Source: Arthrobacter jinronghuae (GTDB lineage Bacteria; Actinomycetota; Actinomycetes; Actinomycetales; Micrococcaceae). From it: a DNA stretch of 64,000 nucleotides. How positions within the stretch are numbered: position 1 is the stretch's first letter; every line of letters begins with the position of its first letter. A model generated the notes under the pieces. The model was not told the origin of the DNA, ran no database searches, and worked only from the letters and a program-made list of their open reading frames with translations. Below are positions 36,740-45,535 of the stretch, piece after piece. The stretch spans positions 744,001 through 808,000 of the forward strand of contig NZ_CP104263.1 in the NCBI RefSeq assembly GCF_025244825.1. Reading direction: 5' to 3'. Made by a program: the position numbers and the translations under genes.

Positions 36740-37339
36740 ATGCACAAGGGAAGTGTCGCCGGGCTGCTGCTTATCAGTTCTCTGGGATTAGCAGGGTGCT
36801 CATCCGAAGCAGCCAAACAACCCGTTTCCGCAGCTTCCCCGAGCGTATCGGCGTCGGCCAAGACCACCCCGGCCCCGTCCACCACCGGGACGACGGCCCC
36901 GGCCACGCCGGCGACCGCCCCCAGTACGTCCGCTCCCGCCGACGACGCTGCGCATCCCCTGACCGCCATAACCGTTGCCCAACGTCTGCAGGCAGCCGTA
37001 CCGACCATCACATCCGTCATTGAAGTGACGGAAGCCAATGATTCAACCGGGTCTATCGGCCAGCCCGGCAAGTACACGTCCGCTGCGTGGATTGCCGACA
37101 CCGGTGCTGCGGCGACTGAGAACAGCGTGGTCGGCGGAGCCGTCGTGGAGGTATTCGCCAGCGAAGCAGAAGCCCAGGCCCGCCTGTCCGCCCTGCAACA
37201 GCACATAGGCCAGGGCCCGGCCTTCAATGCGGAGTACCACTATCTGCAGGGAACGGTGCTCCTACGGGTGTCGGGAGCACTAAGTTCCGAGCAAGCGGCT
37301 CTCTACGAGCAGGCCTTCACCGGCGCCACTCTCGAATAA
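36740..37339 (+). CDS. Hypothetical lipoprotein, 199 aa
   Basis: A short signal peptide ends in a lipobox (LGLAGCSS). A Ser/Thr/Ala/Pro-rich linker of about 45 residues precedes a folded domain of about 120 residues, with LTAITVAQRLQAAVPTI, YTSAAWIADTG, GGAVVEVFASEAEAQARLSAL and YLQGTVLLRVSGALSSEQA. The latter half has the pattern of small periplasmic/extracellular domains that report membrane or protein stress, but I recognise no named family. GGGGGAAG precedes ATG 36740. The stop codon lies inside a 15-bp tandem repeat. Confidence 0.7.
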   Translation: MHKGSVAGLLLISSLGLAGCSSEAAKQPVSAASPSVSASAKTTPAPSTTGTTAPATPATAPSTSAPADDAAHPLTAITVAQRLQAAVPTITSVIEVTEANDSTGSIGQPGKYTSAAWIADTGAAATENSVVGGAVVEVFASEAEAQARLSALQQHIGQGPAFNAEYHYLQGTVLLRVSGALSSEQAALYEQAFTGATLE

Positions 37340-37370
37340 ACCACTCTCAAATAAACCGGTCTCAAACAGG
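37329..37370 (+). repeat. Imperfect 15-bp tandem repeat, 2.8 copies
   Basis: CTCTCGAATAAACCA, CTCTCAAATAAACCG and the partial GTCTCAAACAGG follow head to tail. The first copy contains the stop codon of the lipoprotein gene, and the array ends at the ribosome binding site of the next gene. Copy-number slippage here would alter the intergenic distance. Confidence 0.7.
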
Positions 37371-37379
37371 GGTATCGCC

Positions 37380-37817
37380 ATGGGGTTGTTCAGCACGAAA
37401 CCGATAGTGGAAAAGAAGGAACAGTGGACCTCGGCCCAGCCGCCGCAGGCGGTCCTGGACGCGTTGGCCGCGGCCTTCTCGTCCCACGGCGAGGACGTCC
37501 GGCGGGAAAAGTCCTCGCTGGAGGTGCACATGGGGTCAAACACGCTGTACCGGACGTGGGGCAACATGACCGCTGAAGGCCGCGCGAATTTGCCGGTCGC
37601 CTTGACCTTTACTGCGTCCGAATCCGGAACCGGTGCCGCCATCGAGGTGCATGCGTTCGACACCTACGGTTTCCGAATCGGCAGCGGAACGTCCTTCGGT
37701 GTCCCGGAGACGTTCAACCGGCGGCTGGAGGAATTCCTGAGCTATGCAGCAGTGGTGATCGGCATCGACCGGCCCGTCACCGGACCTGTTCCTGCCCCGC
37801 CGCGCTTCAACCTCTAG
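37380..37817 (+). CDS. Hypothetical cytosolic protein, 145 aa
   Basis: The protein has no signal peptide or transmembrane helix. Predicted alternating strands (SSLEVHMGSNTLYRTWGNM, LPVALTFTASES, GAAIEVHAFDTYGF) and a C-terminal helix (PETFNRRLEEFLSYAAVVIG) suggest a small alpha/beta domain similar in layout to SRPBCC or DUF-type lipid-binding folds, but no family is recognised. ATG 37380 follows AGGGG. It sits 40 bases after the lipoprotein gene and is probably co-transcribed. Confidence 0.6.
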   Translation: MGLFSTKPIVEKKEQWTSAQPPQAVLDALAAAFSSHGEDVRREKSSLEVHMGSNTLYRTWGNMTAEGRANLPVALTFTASESGTGAAIEVHAFDTYGFRIGSGTSFGVPETFNRRLEEFLSYAAVVIGIDRPVTGPVPAPPRFNL

Positions 37818-37864
37818 GCCGGTGTATCCGCAGCTCCGTCCGGCAGCTTGCGAGTGGAAAGGAC

Positions 37865-38653
37865 TTACCAGCGGACCTTCGGGACTGCACTCTTAGGAAT
37901 TCCCGTTTTCCAGTTAGGGGGCCCGGGAATTTCGTCGGGATTGGCGAGGAAGTCATTCAATGCCTTCTCCGCCGTGCTCAGGCCGTGTACGAACACCACG
38001 GGTTCGCTATTCCCCTGCGGGGCGGTGACCTGGAAGCCGGAATCCGCTCCCGAAGATGACTGATCAACAATCAGTACGGCCCAGGTGTCCTGGTGGTCAA
38101 CATCGGGATTGCGGTGGCACACCAGGCCCGTGGTGATACTTCCCGAGATTTGCAGGTGCGCAGATCCATGCTCAATCAGCAGCGCGTGCTTCGCCTTCCG
38201 GCCGCCGTCCATGGCCTGGAGTTCCGTGATTGCGGCCTGCCAGATTTCGCTGACCGAGTTAAATCCTCGATACCCCAAAAACCACTCTCCCGTGCGGGCA
38301 TTCTTGCGCATCTCGATCCGCATCTCCTGCAGGCCAATTCCGGTCAGCATGCCGGCAATGAGACCTAGATTCCATGCAAACGCGGGCATGCCGACAATGA
38401 AGAAGGATACGCATGAGCCAACCAGGACGGTGAGGAAAATCCACGGCGACCGGAGTGGAAGCAGCATGAGTACGGCACCAAAGAGCAGCCCAGCCCCAAG
38501 CAAAGGGAAATCAGAGGGCAGCTTTTCCTGATTTCCATAGACGAATACGTACACAACACCAGCCAGAACCATGACGGGAAAGAGGAGCGGCAAAAAGGGA
38601 GACTTACGGGGCGGGCGTACCCCGCCCTTCAAAGCACCGGGCTGTTGAGACAT
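37865..38653 (-). CDS. Hypothetical membrane protein, 262 aa
   Basis: Four transmembrane helices lie in residues 20-110 (LLFPVMVLAGVVYVFVYGN, LLGAGLLFGAVLMLLPL, WIFLTVLVGSCVSFFIVG, WNLGLIAGMLTGIGL). A soluble C-terminal domain of 150 residues follows, beginning RIEMRKNARTGEWFLGYRGF and containing KHALLIEHGSAHLQISG and DTWAVLIVDQSSSG. I recognise no family. AAAGG precedes ATG 38653. It is convergent with the gene at 37380. The last 35 residues are Pro-rich. Confidence 0.65.
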   Translation of the reverse strand: MSQQPGALKGGVRPPRKSPFLPLLFPVMVLAGVVYVFVYGNQEKLPSDFPLLGAGLLFGAVLMLLPLRSPWIFLTVLVGSCVSFFIVGMPAFAWNLGLIAGMLTGIGLQEMRIEMRKNARTGEWFLGYRGFNSVSEIWQAAITELQAMDGGRKAKHALLIEHGSAHLQISGSITTGLVCHRNPDVDHQDTWAVLIVDQSSSGADSGFQVTAPQGNSEPVVFVHGLSTAEKALNDFLANPDEIPGPPNWKTGIPKSAVPKVRW

Positions 38654-38802
38654 GAATGAGACCTTTCATAAATCCAGCAAAGAGCGAGGTTGCGGAGCCG
38701 ATCCTATCCTTGAAAGGGAATAACAATCGAAGGCTTAACGGCATAACTGCCTGATTTTTCCAACGCCTTCCGGCAGCCTAAATGCCTCGCGGCCAGCCAG
38801 CC

Positions 38803-39609
38803 CTAGCCCCGCACCAGCCCCAGCATCCGCCGGACAATTTCTTCCCCGGCCAGGATGCCGCGGGCCTCGGTGACCTGCAGATGCGGCTCGAAGTAGCCGG
38901 CGTCGTCCAGTTCGCCGTGTGCGGGACGGAAAGCGACGTCGGCGCACTCCAGCATCGGCCGGTCCAGCAGGGAGTCCCCGGCCGCGATGATGCGGTCCGC
39001 ACTGATCCGGCGGGCAACCTCGGCCACGGCCTGCTGCTTGGTGACCGGCGTCGGCACGCAGTAGAGCTTGCGGCCCTGCAGCGACACGGTCCAGCCGCGC
39101 GCGTCGCACCAGTCCTCCAGAGCCAGCAGGAACTCGCCGGGGAGGGCATCGCGGTCCACAATCGCGTACGCGAACAGATCCTCAGCAGAACGAAGCTTCA
39201 GAATCCATTCATGGAACTCAGGACGGCCCAGGTAAGCCTCAATCTCGGCCAGCGGAGCGCACCCGGACGTGACGAGGCCGCGCACGGAGGCCTGCCAGTC
39301 GGCGTCGGGCTCCCCGTGGTGCAGGATGACGCCGCCGTTGGTGGTGACCGCATACTCCGGCGTCGGCCCGGGCAGCTGGATCCGCCGGTACTGCGCCACG
39401 GTCCGCGTGGTCACCGGGACGAACACGGACGCCTCGGCAGCGGAGACCAGCAGCGCCTCCGCGGCACGGGTCATGAAGGACAGCGGCTTACCCTCATAGA
39501 CTTCGGCCACCACCATGGCCGGAGCCAGGGCATCCTCGGTGTTCAGGAACAGCGCGTTGGCGGAGTAGATCAGGGTGCGGTCCAGATCGGACGCGAGCAT
39601 CGTCTTCAC
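38803..39609 (-). CDS. HAD-superfamily phosphatase of the Ter biosynthetic module, 268 aa
   Basis: Motif I SDLDRTLIY (D-x-D-x-T) is at the N-terminus, the second-motif-like region VFVPVTTRT follows, and motif IV AGDSLLDRPML (G-D-S-x-x-D) is near residue 220. The cap layout is that of the sucrose-phosphatase/Cof branch. GTG 39609 overlaps the TGA of the upstream phosphoribosyltransferase gene (GTGA) and is chosen for that coupling. It is the last gene of the Ter operon. In published comparative analyses of Ter systems, a HAD phosphatase, phosphoribosyltransferases and a CitE-like aldolase form a module thought to make a nucleoside-like metabolite; its substrate here is inferred. Confidence 0.85.
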   Translation of the reverse strand: MKTMLASDLDRTLIYSANALFLNTEDALAPAMVVAEVYEGKPLSFMTRAAEALLVSAAEASVFVPVTTRTVAQYRRIQLPGPTPEYAVTTNGGVILHHGEPDADWQASVRGLVTSGCAPLAEIEAYLGRPEFHEWILKLRSAEDLFAYAIVDRDALPGEFLLALEDWCDARGWTVSLQGRKLYCVPTPVTKQQAVAEVARRISADRIIAAGDSLLDRPMLECADVAFRPAHGELDDAGYFEPHLQVTEARGILAGEEIVRRMLGLVRG

Positions 39610-42320
39610 GCGTCGGCCCCCGGAACGGCAGCCGCAACCGCCCGGCCGTCCGCGCCCACGGCGCCGGCGGTGAACCGGGGATGGATCAGGCCCACACAGC
39701 TGAACGGCAGGTCCGGCACCTCCTCCACGGGCACGCCGCGCTGTTCGGCCAGCAGCAGCACATGTGCCACGTCCTCCAGCGCCCCGGGATGCACCAGCAC
39801 CTTCCACGGCACCCGGCGCAGCAGCACGCGGGTGGTCTCGCCGACGCCGGGCTTCACCAGGTTCACGTTGTGGATGCCGTACTCTTCGCTCAGGCGCTCC
39901 ACGGCCTGCCAGCCCACCCAGGTGGGGGTCCGGTCCGCAGCAGCGAGCGACGCCGCAGCAGCCTCCGTTTCGGGGCGCACGTCGTCGAAGTGCCGCTCGA
40001 TCGCGGCCAGGAAATCCCGGGACACATCGGCGCCGGCCAGATGGGCGTAGAACTTCGCGCCATGGAAATCGTCCGGCGCAATGAGGTCCTTGTTGAAGAC
40101 CGTGCGGGAGACCAGCCCGGAGACGGTCGAGTTCAGGCAGGCCGACGGAATCAGGTAATCCTCGCGCGTGCCGAACAACTCCACGGAATGGCCGGGATCG
40201 GCCAGCACCGCAAGCTCGGACGAGAACCGCACGCCGTCGGTGGCTTCGAACTTATCCAGCGCCGCGGTCAGCTCGCGCGTGATGGCGCCCTTGCCGGTCC
40301 AGCCGTCCACGAACAGGATCCGCTCGGGGGAGTACGTCCGGGCCAGGTACCGCAGCGCCGTTTCATCCATCCCCACGCCGCGCACAATGCTCATGGTGTA
40401 GTGCGGCAGGTCCAGCCCGTGCATCCGCTGCGCCCACCGGCGCATCAGGATTCCGATCGGCGTTCCGGCCCGGGCGAGCGACACCAGTACCGGCTCGCGG
40501 TTCCGGGCGGCCAGCGCCAGCTCGGTCACGGTGCCGACGGCGGACGCGACCCGCGGCGCGGAACGGCGCAGCGCCTCCTCGTACAGGTCCTGGTACTGCG
40601 CCGAGGGCAGGTACTCCATCGGCAGCGACTCGGCGTAGTTCGCCCCGCCGGACTGGATGGCCGCCTCCCGCTCGGCGGTGGGGGCCTCCAGCTGGGCGTC
40701 GCGCAGGTCCTTCAGCAGCCAGGTCACGTCCTCGGGCGCGTAGGACCCGAACTCCGGGCCGGTCAGCGGCACGGCCGCAGCAACGGAACCGGTCCAGTCC
40801 GCGGGGACATCGGCCGGCAGCAGGACGACGACGACGGCGCCGGTCACCGTGCGCAGCGCCTCGGTCACGCTGCCCGGGCCGGTGATGGATGCAGGGTCGG
40901 TGCCGGGTTCGGGCAGGAGCACAATGCTGTCGAAGCCGGTGTTCGCTGCGCTCCCGTCGGCCGCCCGGCGGGGTCCGACGTTGTACGCGTGCCGCGGGCC
41001 GGGACCGTCCTCGGTGACATCGTGGCTGGCGAAGTCCACGGCATTGGCAATGGCGTAGTCGGGCCGGTCGATCGGGACGATGGGGGAGCGGGTGGTGGTG
41101 GAGAACCGGACGGAGGCACCCGGCAGCGCTTCGGCCACGGCATTGGCGATGGTCAGCGGCACATGGATGAATTCCTCGCAGCCCAGGACCAGCACCGATT
41201 CCGCCGAAGCGGGCAGCGCGGCGGAGATACGGGAGGCAACGAGAGCCAGGCTCTCCGCCGAGACTGCTCCCGGCAGGGCGTCCGGCAGGGTGCCGAGGTA
41301 ATCCGAGGAGATGCCGGCACGGTTGCCGAAGCGGTCACTGCGCAGGCTGCGGGCGGTGTCCTCCAGCAGAGTCACGGTGCCAGGGGCGGAAGCCGAACCG
41401 GAACCGGAACCGGCGGCCCCGGCAGGGGAATCCGGAAGCCCGCCGATCAGTTGCTCGGCCCGGACCAGGATGTCTTCACCGAGTTCGATGCTGCCCGTCC
41501 CGAGAGCTACCACGCGGATGCTGCAGCCCAGCTCGTCCGCCAGCTCGTCGAAACGGGCACGGTCGGCGTCGGAACGCAGGTCAATCAGGGAAGCCACCAC
41601 GTAGAGCGGATGCGGTGCGGCGGCATGGAGTTCGGTGATGGTGTTGATGACGGTGGCGCCTGTGCTCAGCTCGTCGTCGACCAGCACCACGGGACCCGGG
41701 CTGTTCAGCTGGGCCGGATCCACGGGCAGCAGCCGGTGCGAGGTGGCGTGCGAATGGGCTTCCTCGAACGCGCCGTACGCCACTGCACCCTCCGGGGCAT
41801 GCCGGGTGGAATGGATGTAATACGAGCCGAGCATGTCGGCAACGAGCCGGCCCAGACCGGTGGCGGTTTCCGCGTAGCCGATGGTCACCACCTCGGGGTG
41901 GGAGACGGGCAGGTCCCAGAGCCGTTCGCGGGCATACTGCAGCCGGGCGCGCGGTGTGCGGGGAGCGGCGTGGCGGCCGCCGTCGTCGTTCGCCCGCCTG
42001 GACCCGGCCGCACTCTCGCCGTCCTCGAGCACCGCCGCCAGTTCGGCTGCGACACCGCGCAGCACGGCGTCGTCCACCTTGCTGCCGAGCGCCTCTCCAG
42101 CCAGTGCGCCGAGCAGCTCGCCGGCCGCCAGGACGAGCGCCGGTTCGGTGGGCACATGCTTGGCCAGCACACGGGACACGAGCAGGTGCGCGCGGCGGGG
42201 GTTGCGGCGCAGGGCCAGTCCCACCAGGTCCTCTACCGGCAGCAGCGCTGCAGGATCAGAGGTGATCCGCACTCCCAGGGCCTCGTTCACAAATCCGCCG
42301 GTCCAGGGGTGGTGCTTCAA
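39606..42320 (-). CDS. Multidomain phosphoribosyltransferase with StiP-like and PELOTA-like domains, 904 aa
   Basis: An N-terminal PRTase (about residues 120-300) has the PRPP-binding loop VVLVDDELSTGATV. A central TRSP-like region follows. After about residue 540 a second PRTase/StiP-like domain appears (VLVSLARAGTPIGILMRRW, YSPERILFVDGWTGKGAI). The C-terminus (GVGETTRVLLRRVPWKVLVHP, AHVLLLAEQRGVPVEEVPDLPF) resembles a PELOTA/L7Ae-type RNA-binding domain. This architecture is known from Ter-linked operons. TTG 42320 is chosen because it overlaps the TGA of the aldolase gene (TTGA) and gives a protein starting KHHPWTGGF after the initiator; no ATG fits. A large plus-strand open frame over the gene is a high-GC shadow. 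Confidence 0.8.
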   Translation of the reverse strand: MKHHPWTGGFVNEALGVRITSDPAALLPVEDLVGLALRRNPRRAHLLVSRVLAKHVPTEPALVLAAGELLGALAGEALGSKVDDAVLRGVAAELAAVLEDGESAAGSRRANDDGGRHAAPRTPRARLQYARERLWDLPVSHPEVVTIGYAETATGLGRLVADMLGSYYIHSTRHAPEGAVAYGAFEEAHSHATSHRLLPVDPAQLNSPGPVVLVDDELSTGATVINTITELHAAAPHPLYVVASLIDLRSDADRARFDELADELGCSIRVVALGTGSIELGEDILVRAEQLIGGLPDSPAGAAGSGSGSASAPGTVTLLEDTARSLRSDRFGNRAGISSDYLGTLPDALPGAVSAESLALVASRISAALPASAESVLVLGCEEFIHVPLTIANAVAEALPGASVRFSTTTRSPIVPIDRPDYAIANAVDFASHDVTEDGPGPRHAYNVGPRRAADGSAANTGFDSIVLLPEPGTDPASITGPGSVTEALRTVTGAVVVVLLPADVPADWTGSVAAAVPLTGPEFGSYAPEDVTWLLKDLRDAQLEAPTAEREAAIQSGGANYAESLPMEYLPSAQYQDLYEEALRRSAPRVASAVGTVTELALAARNREPVLVSLARAGTPIGILMRRWAQRMHGLDLPHYTMSIVRGVGMDETALRYLARTYSPERILFVDGWTGKGAITRELTAALDKFEATDGVRFSSELAVLADPGHSVELFGTREDYLIPSACLNSTVSGLVSRTVFNKDLIAPDDFHGAKFYAHLAGADVSRDFLAAIERHFDDVRPETEAAAASLAAADRTPTWVGWQAVERLSEEYGIHNVNLVKPGVGETTRVLLRRVPWKVLVHPGALEDVAHVLLLAEQRGVPVEEVPDLPFSCVGLIHPRFTAGAVGADGRAVAAAVPGADA

Positions 42321-43507
42321 TTCATGCTCGCTTCCAGAAGATCTACATAGGTGATGTCGGGGGCTGCAACGCCGAAGGCGGCGGCCCGGACGAGGGTGGA
42401 AGCTGCCCACGCCTGATGCGGTTTCATTTCGTTCATTTTGTTGCGGTACGGCGACGCCGCGGCACCGCCCCCGGCCTCGCCGGAAATGTGGAGGGCGTCC
42501 AGGTACGCCTCGTGGCTGATCACGGACATAGCGTGGACCAGGGGAACATGCGAGGGGTGGATAACGGTTTTACCGAGCAGTCCGTTGGCCTGGTCCAGTT
42601 CGATTTCGCGGATCAGCCCGTCCAGGTTCGCCGTCAGCAGCCGTTGGCGCAGGCCCAGCTCGTCGGCTTCCGCGAAGGGGGAGGAGCGAAGCATCGGACG
42701 CAGCAGCCGCTCGCCGGAGCTGTAGTGTTCCCAGACCGGTCCGCTGATGACAAAGCCGCCCGGCCTGCCGAGCATATTGACGATGTCCCCGATCACCGCG
42801 GAGACCACCTTGACGTCGTAAATGGTGAGGTCCCGGGAACGACGCAGCCCGTAGGCGCTGGACATGTCCGTAGCGCCGATCCGCACGGCCAGGATGTCCG
42901 GCCGGTTCGCTTCCAGCACCTCGAAGATGCCGCCGAGGGTATGTGTGCGGGTCTCGGCATGGATCATCAGGGGAGACTCGAGGATCGGCATGATCCGCAG
43001 CGGACGGGCACCGGGATCGGCGGCCCACCGGGCGTCGTTCACGCTGTGCAGGGCGTCGAGGAAGCGCTGGGCGGCGCCGGAGGTGTTCTCGAACTTCGGA
43101 ATCACGAACCCGGTGAGGACGTCCAGGGTCTGTCCGCCGCGCTCGGCAAGGCTCAGCAGCTGTTCGGGCGTGCGGACGCGGACGAAGAGCATCAGGTCTT
43201 CGGCGTCGCCGGCCTTCCGGACGCCGGCGGAGTGCAGTTCGGCGAGGGCTTCCACCAGATTGGTCTCCGCGGCCGGGACCTCGGCGTCGGCAATCGAATC
43301 CTCCAGGCAGATAACCATGCTGACGGCTCCGCGGGCGGCCTGCTTGCGGACGTCTTTAACCAGGTCCGGCCGGGTCGCGGGGCAGTAAAGCGTGGCCCCG
43401 AGCGCGCTGGCCAGCAGTCCGGCGTCGGAATCGAGGGTCAGTTCCTGCGGTGCGAGGTGGAACAGGCGGGCAGTTTCGGGCTCGCTCAGGTACGAGAAGT
43501 GGCGCAT
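42317..43507 (-). CDS. HpcH/HpaI aldolase - citrate lyase beta-like protein, 396 aa
   Basis: A CitE-like TIM barrel is indicated by TLYCPATRPDL (substrate/phosphate loop), MVICLEDSIADAEV (catalytic/metal Glu-Asp), LMLFVRVRTPEQ, IMPILESPLMI and VRIGATDMSSAYGLRRS. Such enzymes form or cleave C-C bonds using acyl-CoA or keto acids. It lies inside the Ter operon upstream of the phosphoribosyltransferase and HAD genes, a known Ter-associated biosynthetic set. Only five bases separate it from the preceding gene, and its stop overlaps the TTG of the next one. Confidence 0.85.
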   Translation of the reverse strand: MRHFSYLSEPETARLFHLAPQELTLDSDAGLLASALGATLYCPATRPDLVKDVRKQAARGAVSMVICLEDSIADAEVPAAETNLVEALAELHSAGVRKAGDAEDLMLFVRVRTPEQLLSLAERGGQTLDVLTGFVIPKFENTSGAAQRFLDALHSVNDARWAADPGARPLRIMPILESPLMIHAETRTHTLGGIFEVLEANRPDILAVRIGATDMSSAYGLRRSRDLTIYDVKVVSAVIGDIVNMLGRPGGFVISGPVWEHYSSGERLLRPMLRSSPFAEADELGLRQRLLTANLDGLIREIELDQANGLLGKTVIHPSHVPLVHAMSVISHEAYLDALHISGEAGGGAAASPYRNKMNEMKPHQAWAASTLVRAAAFGVAAPDITYVDLLEASMN

Positions 43508-43512
43508 CGCGT

Positions 43513-44424
43513 TTACCGCCCCTGGTAGGGGAGGCGGGTGGTCATGGTGAAGCCGAAGGCCTCCCAGATCGCTTTGAACTCCATGCCGTACGGCAGTTCC
43601 TCGGCCCGCAGTTCCAGTACGTCGTCAACGCGGATCACGGAAAGTGCGTAATAGCTGCGGTGGCCGGCCTGCGCCGGGATGGTCACCGACTTGCCGTTGT
43701 AGACCCCCACGCTCATGGGCTGCTTCGGCTTCGGGAAGAACAGTGCCCGGCGCAGCATTCGAACATGGCGCAGCGGGATCAGCGCGAGGTCATCCTCATA
43801 GCCGACCAGCGGCCGGTTGCCCGGAGCCTGGACCATAACGCCGTCCAGGTCTTCGGGCCGGAACTCGCCGGCGGAAACGGACCCTGTGCTGTATCCCGGC
43901 CCTTCCCACACCGCACGCACGGTACCGGCAACCACGAGGCTGCCCACGGCGGACTCCATCGGGGTCAGGCGCACTACCGGGTTCTGCCGGTCCAGGCTGC
44001 GCAGCTCGCCCATGCCCGGTGCCGGGAAGAGCCTGTTGTGCAGGGGCTCTGCCCGTACCGGTTCAGCAGCGCGGGAGGACGACGTCGGCCGGGACGCTGC
44101 GGGGGCAGCGGCACGGCTGCTGGCCGCCTCGGCATTGGGGGACAGGCCCAGCGAAAGCGACGGGGAGACCGACGGCGCGGGCTGCTGCCGCGGCGGCGGG
44201 GACAGCGAGAGGGACCCCGGAGCCGGAGCTGGAGTGGCCGGCCGGGCGGCGGGGGCTGAAGTGCGCGGCGCTGCGGCGGCGGGTGCCGGCGTCGTTCGAG
44301 GTGCCGGGGCAGCCTGCGGCGCGGGCGCAGCCTGCGGTGCAACCGGAGCCGCAGCGCGCGGCTTGACCCGGCGGCTCAGGAAGGGAAGGTCGGTGCGGAC
44401 GGCCGACGAGCGGTTGACGGCCAT
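43513..44424 (-). CDS. Ter-operon protein with Pro/Ala linker and C-terminal beta-rich domain, 303 aa
   Basis: A basic N-terminus (LPFLSRRVKPR) is followed by about 120 residues of Ala/Pro-rich low complexity. The folded C-terminal 150 residues (VGSLVVAGTVRAVWEGPGYS, EDLDGVMVQAPGNRPLVGY, ALSVIRVDDVLELRAEELPYG) look all-beta. It lies directly after a TerD gene (3-base gap). I considered a TerA-type C-terminal domain split from its TerD half, but cannot confirm it. The role is probably structural or as an adaptor in the membrane-associated TerD complex. Confidence 0.6.
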   Translation of the reverse strand: MAVNRSSAVRTDLPFLSRRVKPRAAAPVAPQAAPAPQAAPAPRTTPAPAAAAPRTSAPAARPATPAPAPGSLSLSPPPRQQPAPSVSPSLSLGLSPNAEAASSRAAAPAASRPTSSSRAAEPVRAEPLHNRLFPAPGMGELRSLDRQNPVVRLTPMESAVGSLVVAGTVRAVWEGPGYSTGSVSAGEFRPEDLDGVMVQAPGNRPLVGYEDDLALIPLRHVRMLRRALFFPKPKQPMSVGVYNGKSVTIPAQAGHRSYYALSVIRVDDVLELRAEELPYGMEFKAIWEAFGFTMTTRLPYQGR

Positions 44425-44427
44425 CGC

Positions 44428-44979
44428 CTAAAGGTCGAATCCGAAGTCGGCAGCCAGCCCGCGCAGGCCGGTGGTGTACCCCTGGCCCAGGGCGCGGAAC
44501 TTCCAGTCGGTGCGGTGCCGGTACAGCTCGCCGAACATCATGGCGGTGATGCTGTCCCGGTTCGCCGAGGGCAGGTCGAAGCGGACCAGTTCCCCGCCGT
44601 TGGGGCGTGCCACCCGGATGTAGGCGCTGCGCACGGCGGCGAAGGTGCCGGGTCCGCGCATCTCCGGATCGGCGTAGACGGCGAAGACAATCTTGGAGAC
44701 GGCGTCCGGCACCCGGGACAGGTCGACGTCGATCTGCTCGGTGTCGTCGTCGCCCTCGAACACGACGGAACCCTCCGGGCTGGCGATCTGGTTGAAGAAG
44801 ACCAGGTGCTCGTCGGAGAGGACCCGGCCGTCGGAGCCGCACAGCAGGGTCAGCGGAACGAGTTCGGCTGCGGGCCCGCGGCTGGGGATCACGTCCCAGC
44901 CCAGTCCCACCAGGACGGAGCTGAGGCCGGGGTTTTCGGCGGTGAGGGCGGCGTTGGCGCCGGCTACCAGGGTTCCCAT
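44428..44979 (-). CDS. TerD-family protein (divergent), 183 aa
   Basis: The TerD fold is recognisable: GLGWDVIPSRG, then HLVFFNQIASPEGSVVFEGDDDTEQIDVDLSRV, and the C-terminal YRHRTDWKFRALGQGYTTGL with FGFDL. The calcium-binding acidic residues after GDDD are retained. The N-terminal K-G-x-x-L-S-L-T-K is replaced by GANAALTAENPG, so it is a distinct subfamily from the three upstream paralogues. ATG 44979 shares one base with the preceding TGA. Confidence 0.88.
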   Translation of the reverse strand: MGTLVAGANAALTAENPGLSSVLVGLGWDVIPSRGPAAELVPLTLLCGSDGRVLSDEHLVFFNQIASPEGSVVFEGDDDTEQIDVDLSRVPDAVSKIVFAVYADPEMRGPGTFAAVRSAYIRVARPNGGELVRFDLPSANRDSITAMMFGELYRHRTDWKFRALGQGYTTGLRGLAADFGFDL

Positions 44980-45497
44980 CAGTGCTCCCCGAAGGTCAGG
45001 GAGGAGGGGGAGAACTTGTCATCGAGGAACCGCCCGTGGGTGGACAGCTCGGCAATGGCACCGGTGCGGACCTGGTTCTCCAGGTCCCGGGCAATGCCTT
45101 CCAGGATGGTGAGTTGGTCAACGAGCAATGTGGTGGCCTCTGAACTCTCGGTCCGCTCCCGGTCGCTGAGGGCCACATAGGCACGCAGGGGAGTAGGGAG
45201 GTAATTGGTAATGATGGCGTTGAGCAGCACGCGCTGCTCGGTGGAGGCGCCGTGGCTGCCCACGTATTCCACCAAAGGCGCCAGAATGTCATCGATCTGC
45301 CGGACCATGGAGGACACCAGGGTCGGCAGCGCGGCGCCGGCCCTGCGCACGGCCCTGCGCAGGTTCTCCAGGGACTTTACGGTCTCCTGGTGTTCGGCGT
45401 CGGGGCCCGACGGCGGCGTGGCCGCGGACAGCGCCGGTGGCGGTTCCGGCTCCGGCGAGTTGCCGAAGAGGGAACCGAAGAACCTGCCTACTGCCAT
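44979..45497 (-). CDS. Helical TelA-linked protein, 172 aa
   Basis: After a 40-residue Pro-rich N-terminus the protein is all-helical (LENLRRAVRRAGAALPTLVSSMVRQIDDILAPLVEYV, then NAIITNYLPTPLRAYVALS and TTLLVDQLTILEGIARDLENQVR). The Y-L-P-x-x-L-x-x-Y core resembles XpaC-type partners of TelA in other genomes. It lies between telA and a TerD gene. A cytosolic scaffold with TelA is likely; no catalytic motif is seen. Confidence 0.65.
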   Translation of the reverse strand: MAVGRFFGSLFGNSPEPEPPPALSAATPPSGPDAEHQETVKSLENLRRAVRRAGAALPTLVSSMVRQIDDILAPLVEYVGSHGASTEQRVLLNAIITNYLPTPLRAYVALSDRERTESSEATTLLVDQLTILEGIARDLENQVRTGAIAELSTHGRFLDDKFSPSSLTFGEH

Positions 45498-45535
45498 GGC
45501 CGGCTCCTACCCACCGGTGCTGTCCTGCCCGGCAT

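Noticed and set aside
39681..42350. 889-codon plus-strand open frame opposite the phosphoribosyltransferase gene
   Set aside because: Repetitive Gly/His/Arg/Gln composition typical of antisense frames in GC-rich genes; the minus frame has PRTase motifs and coupled start/stop codons.
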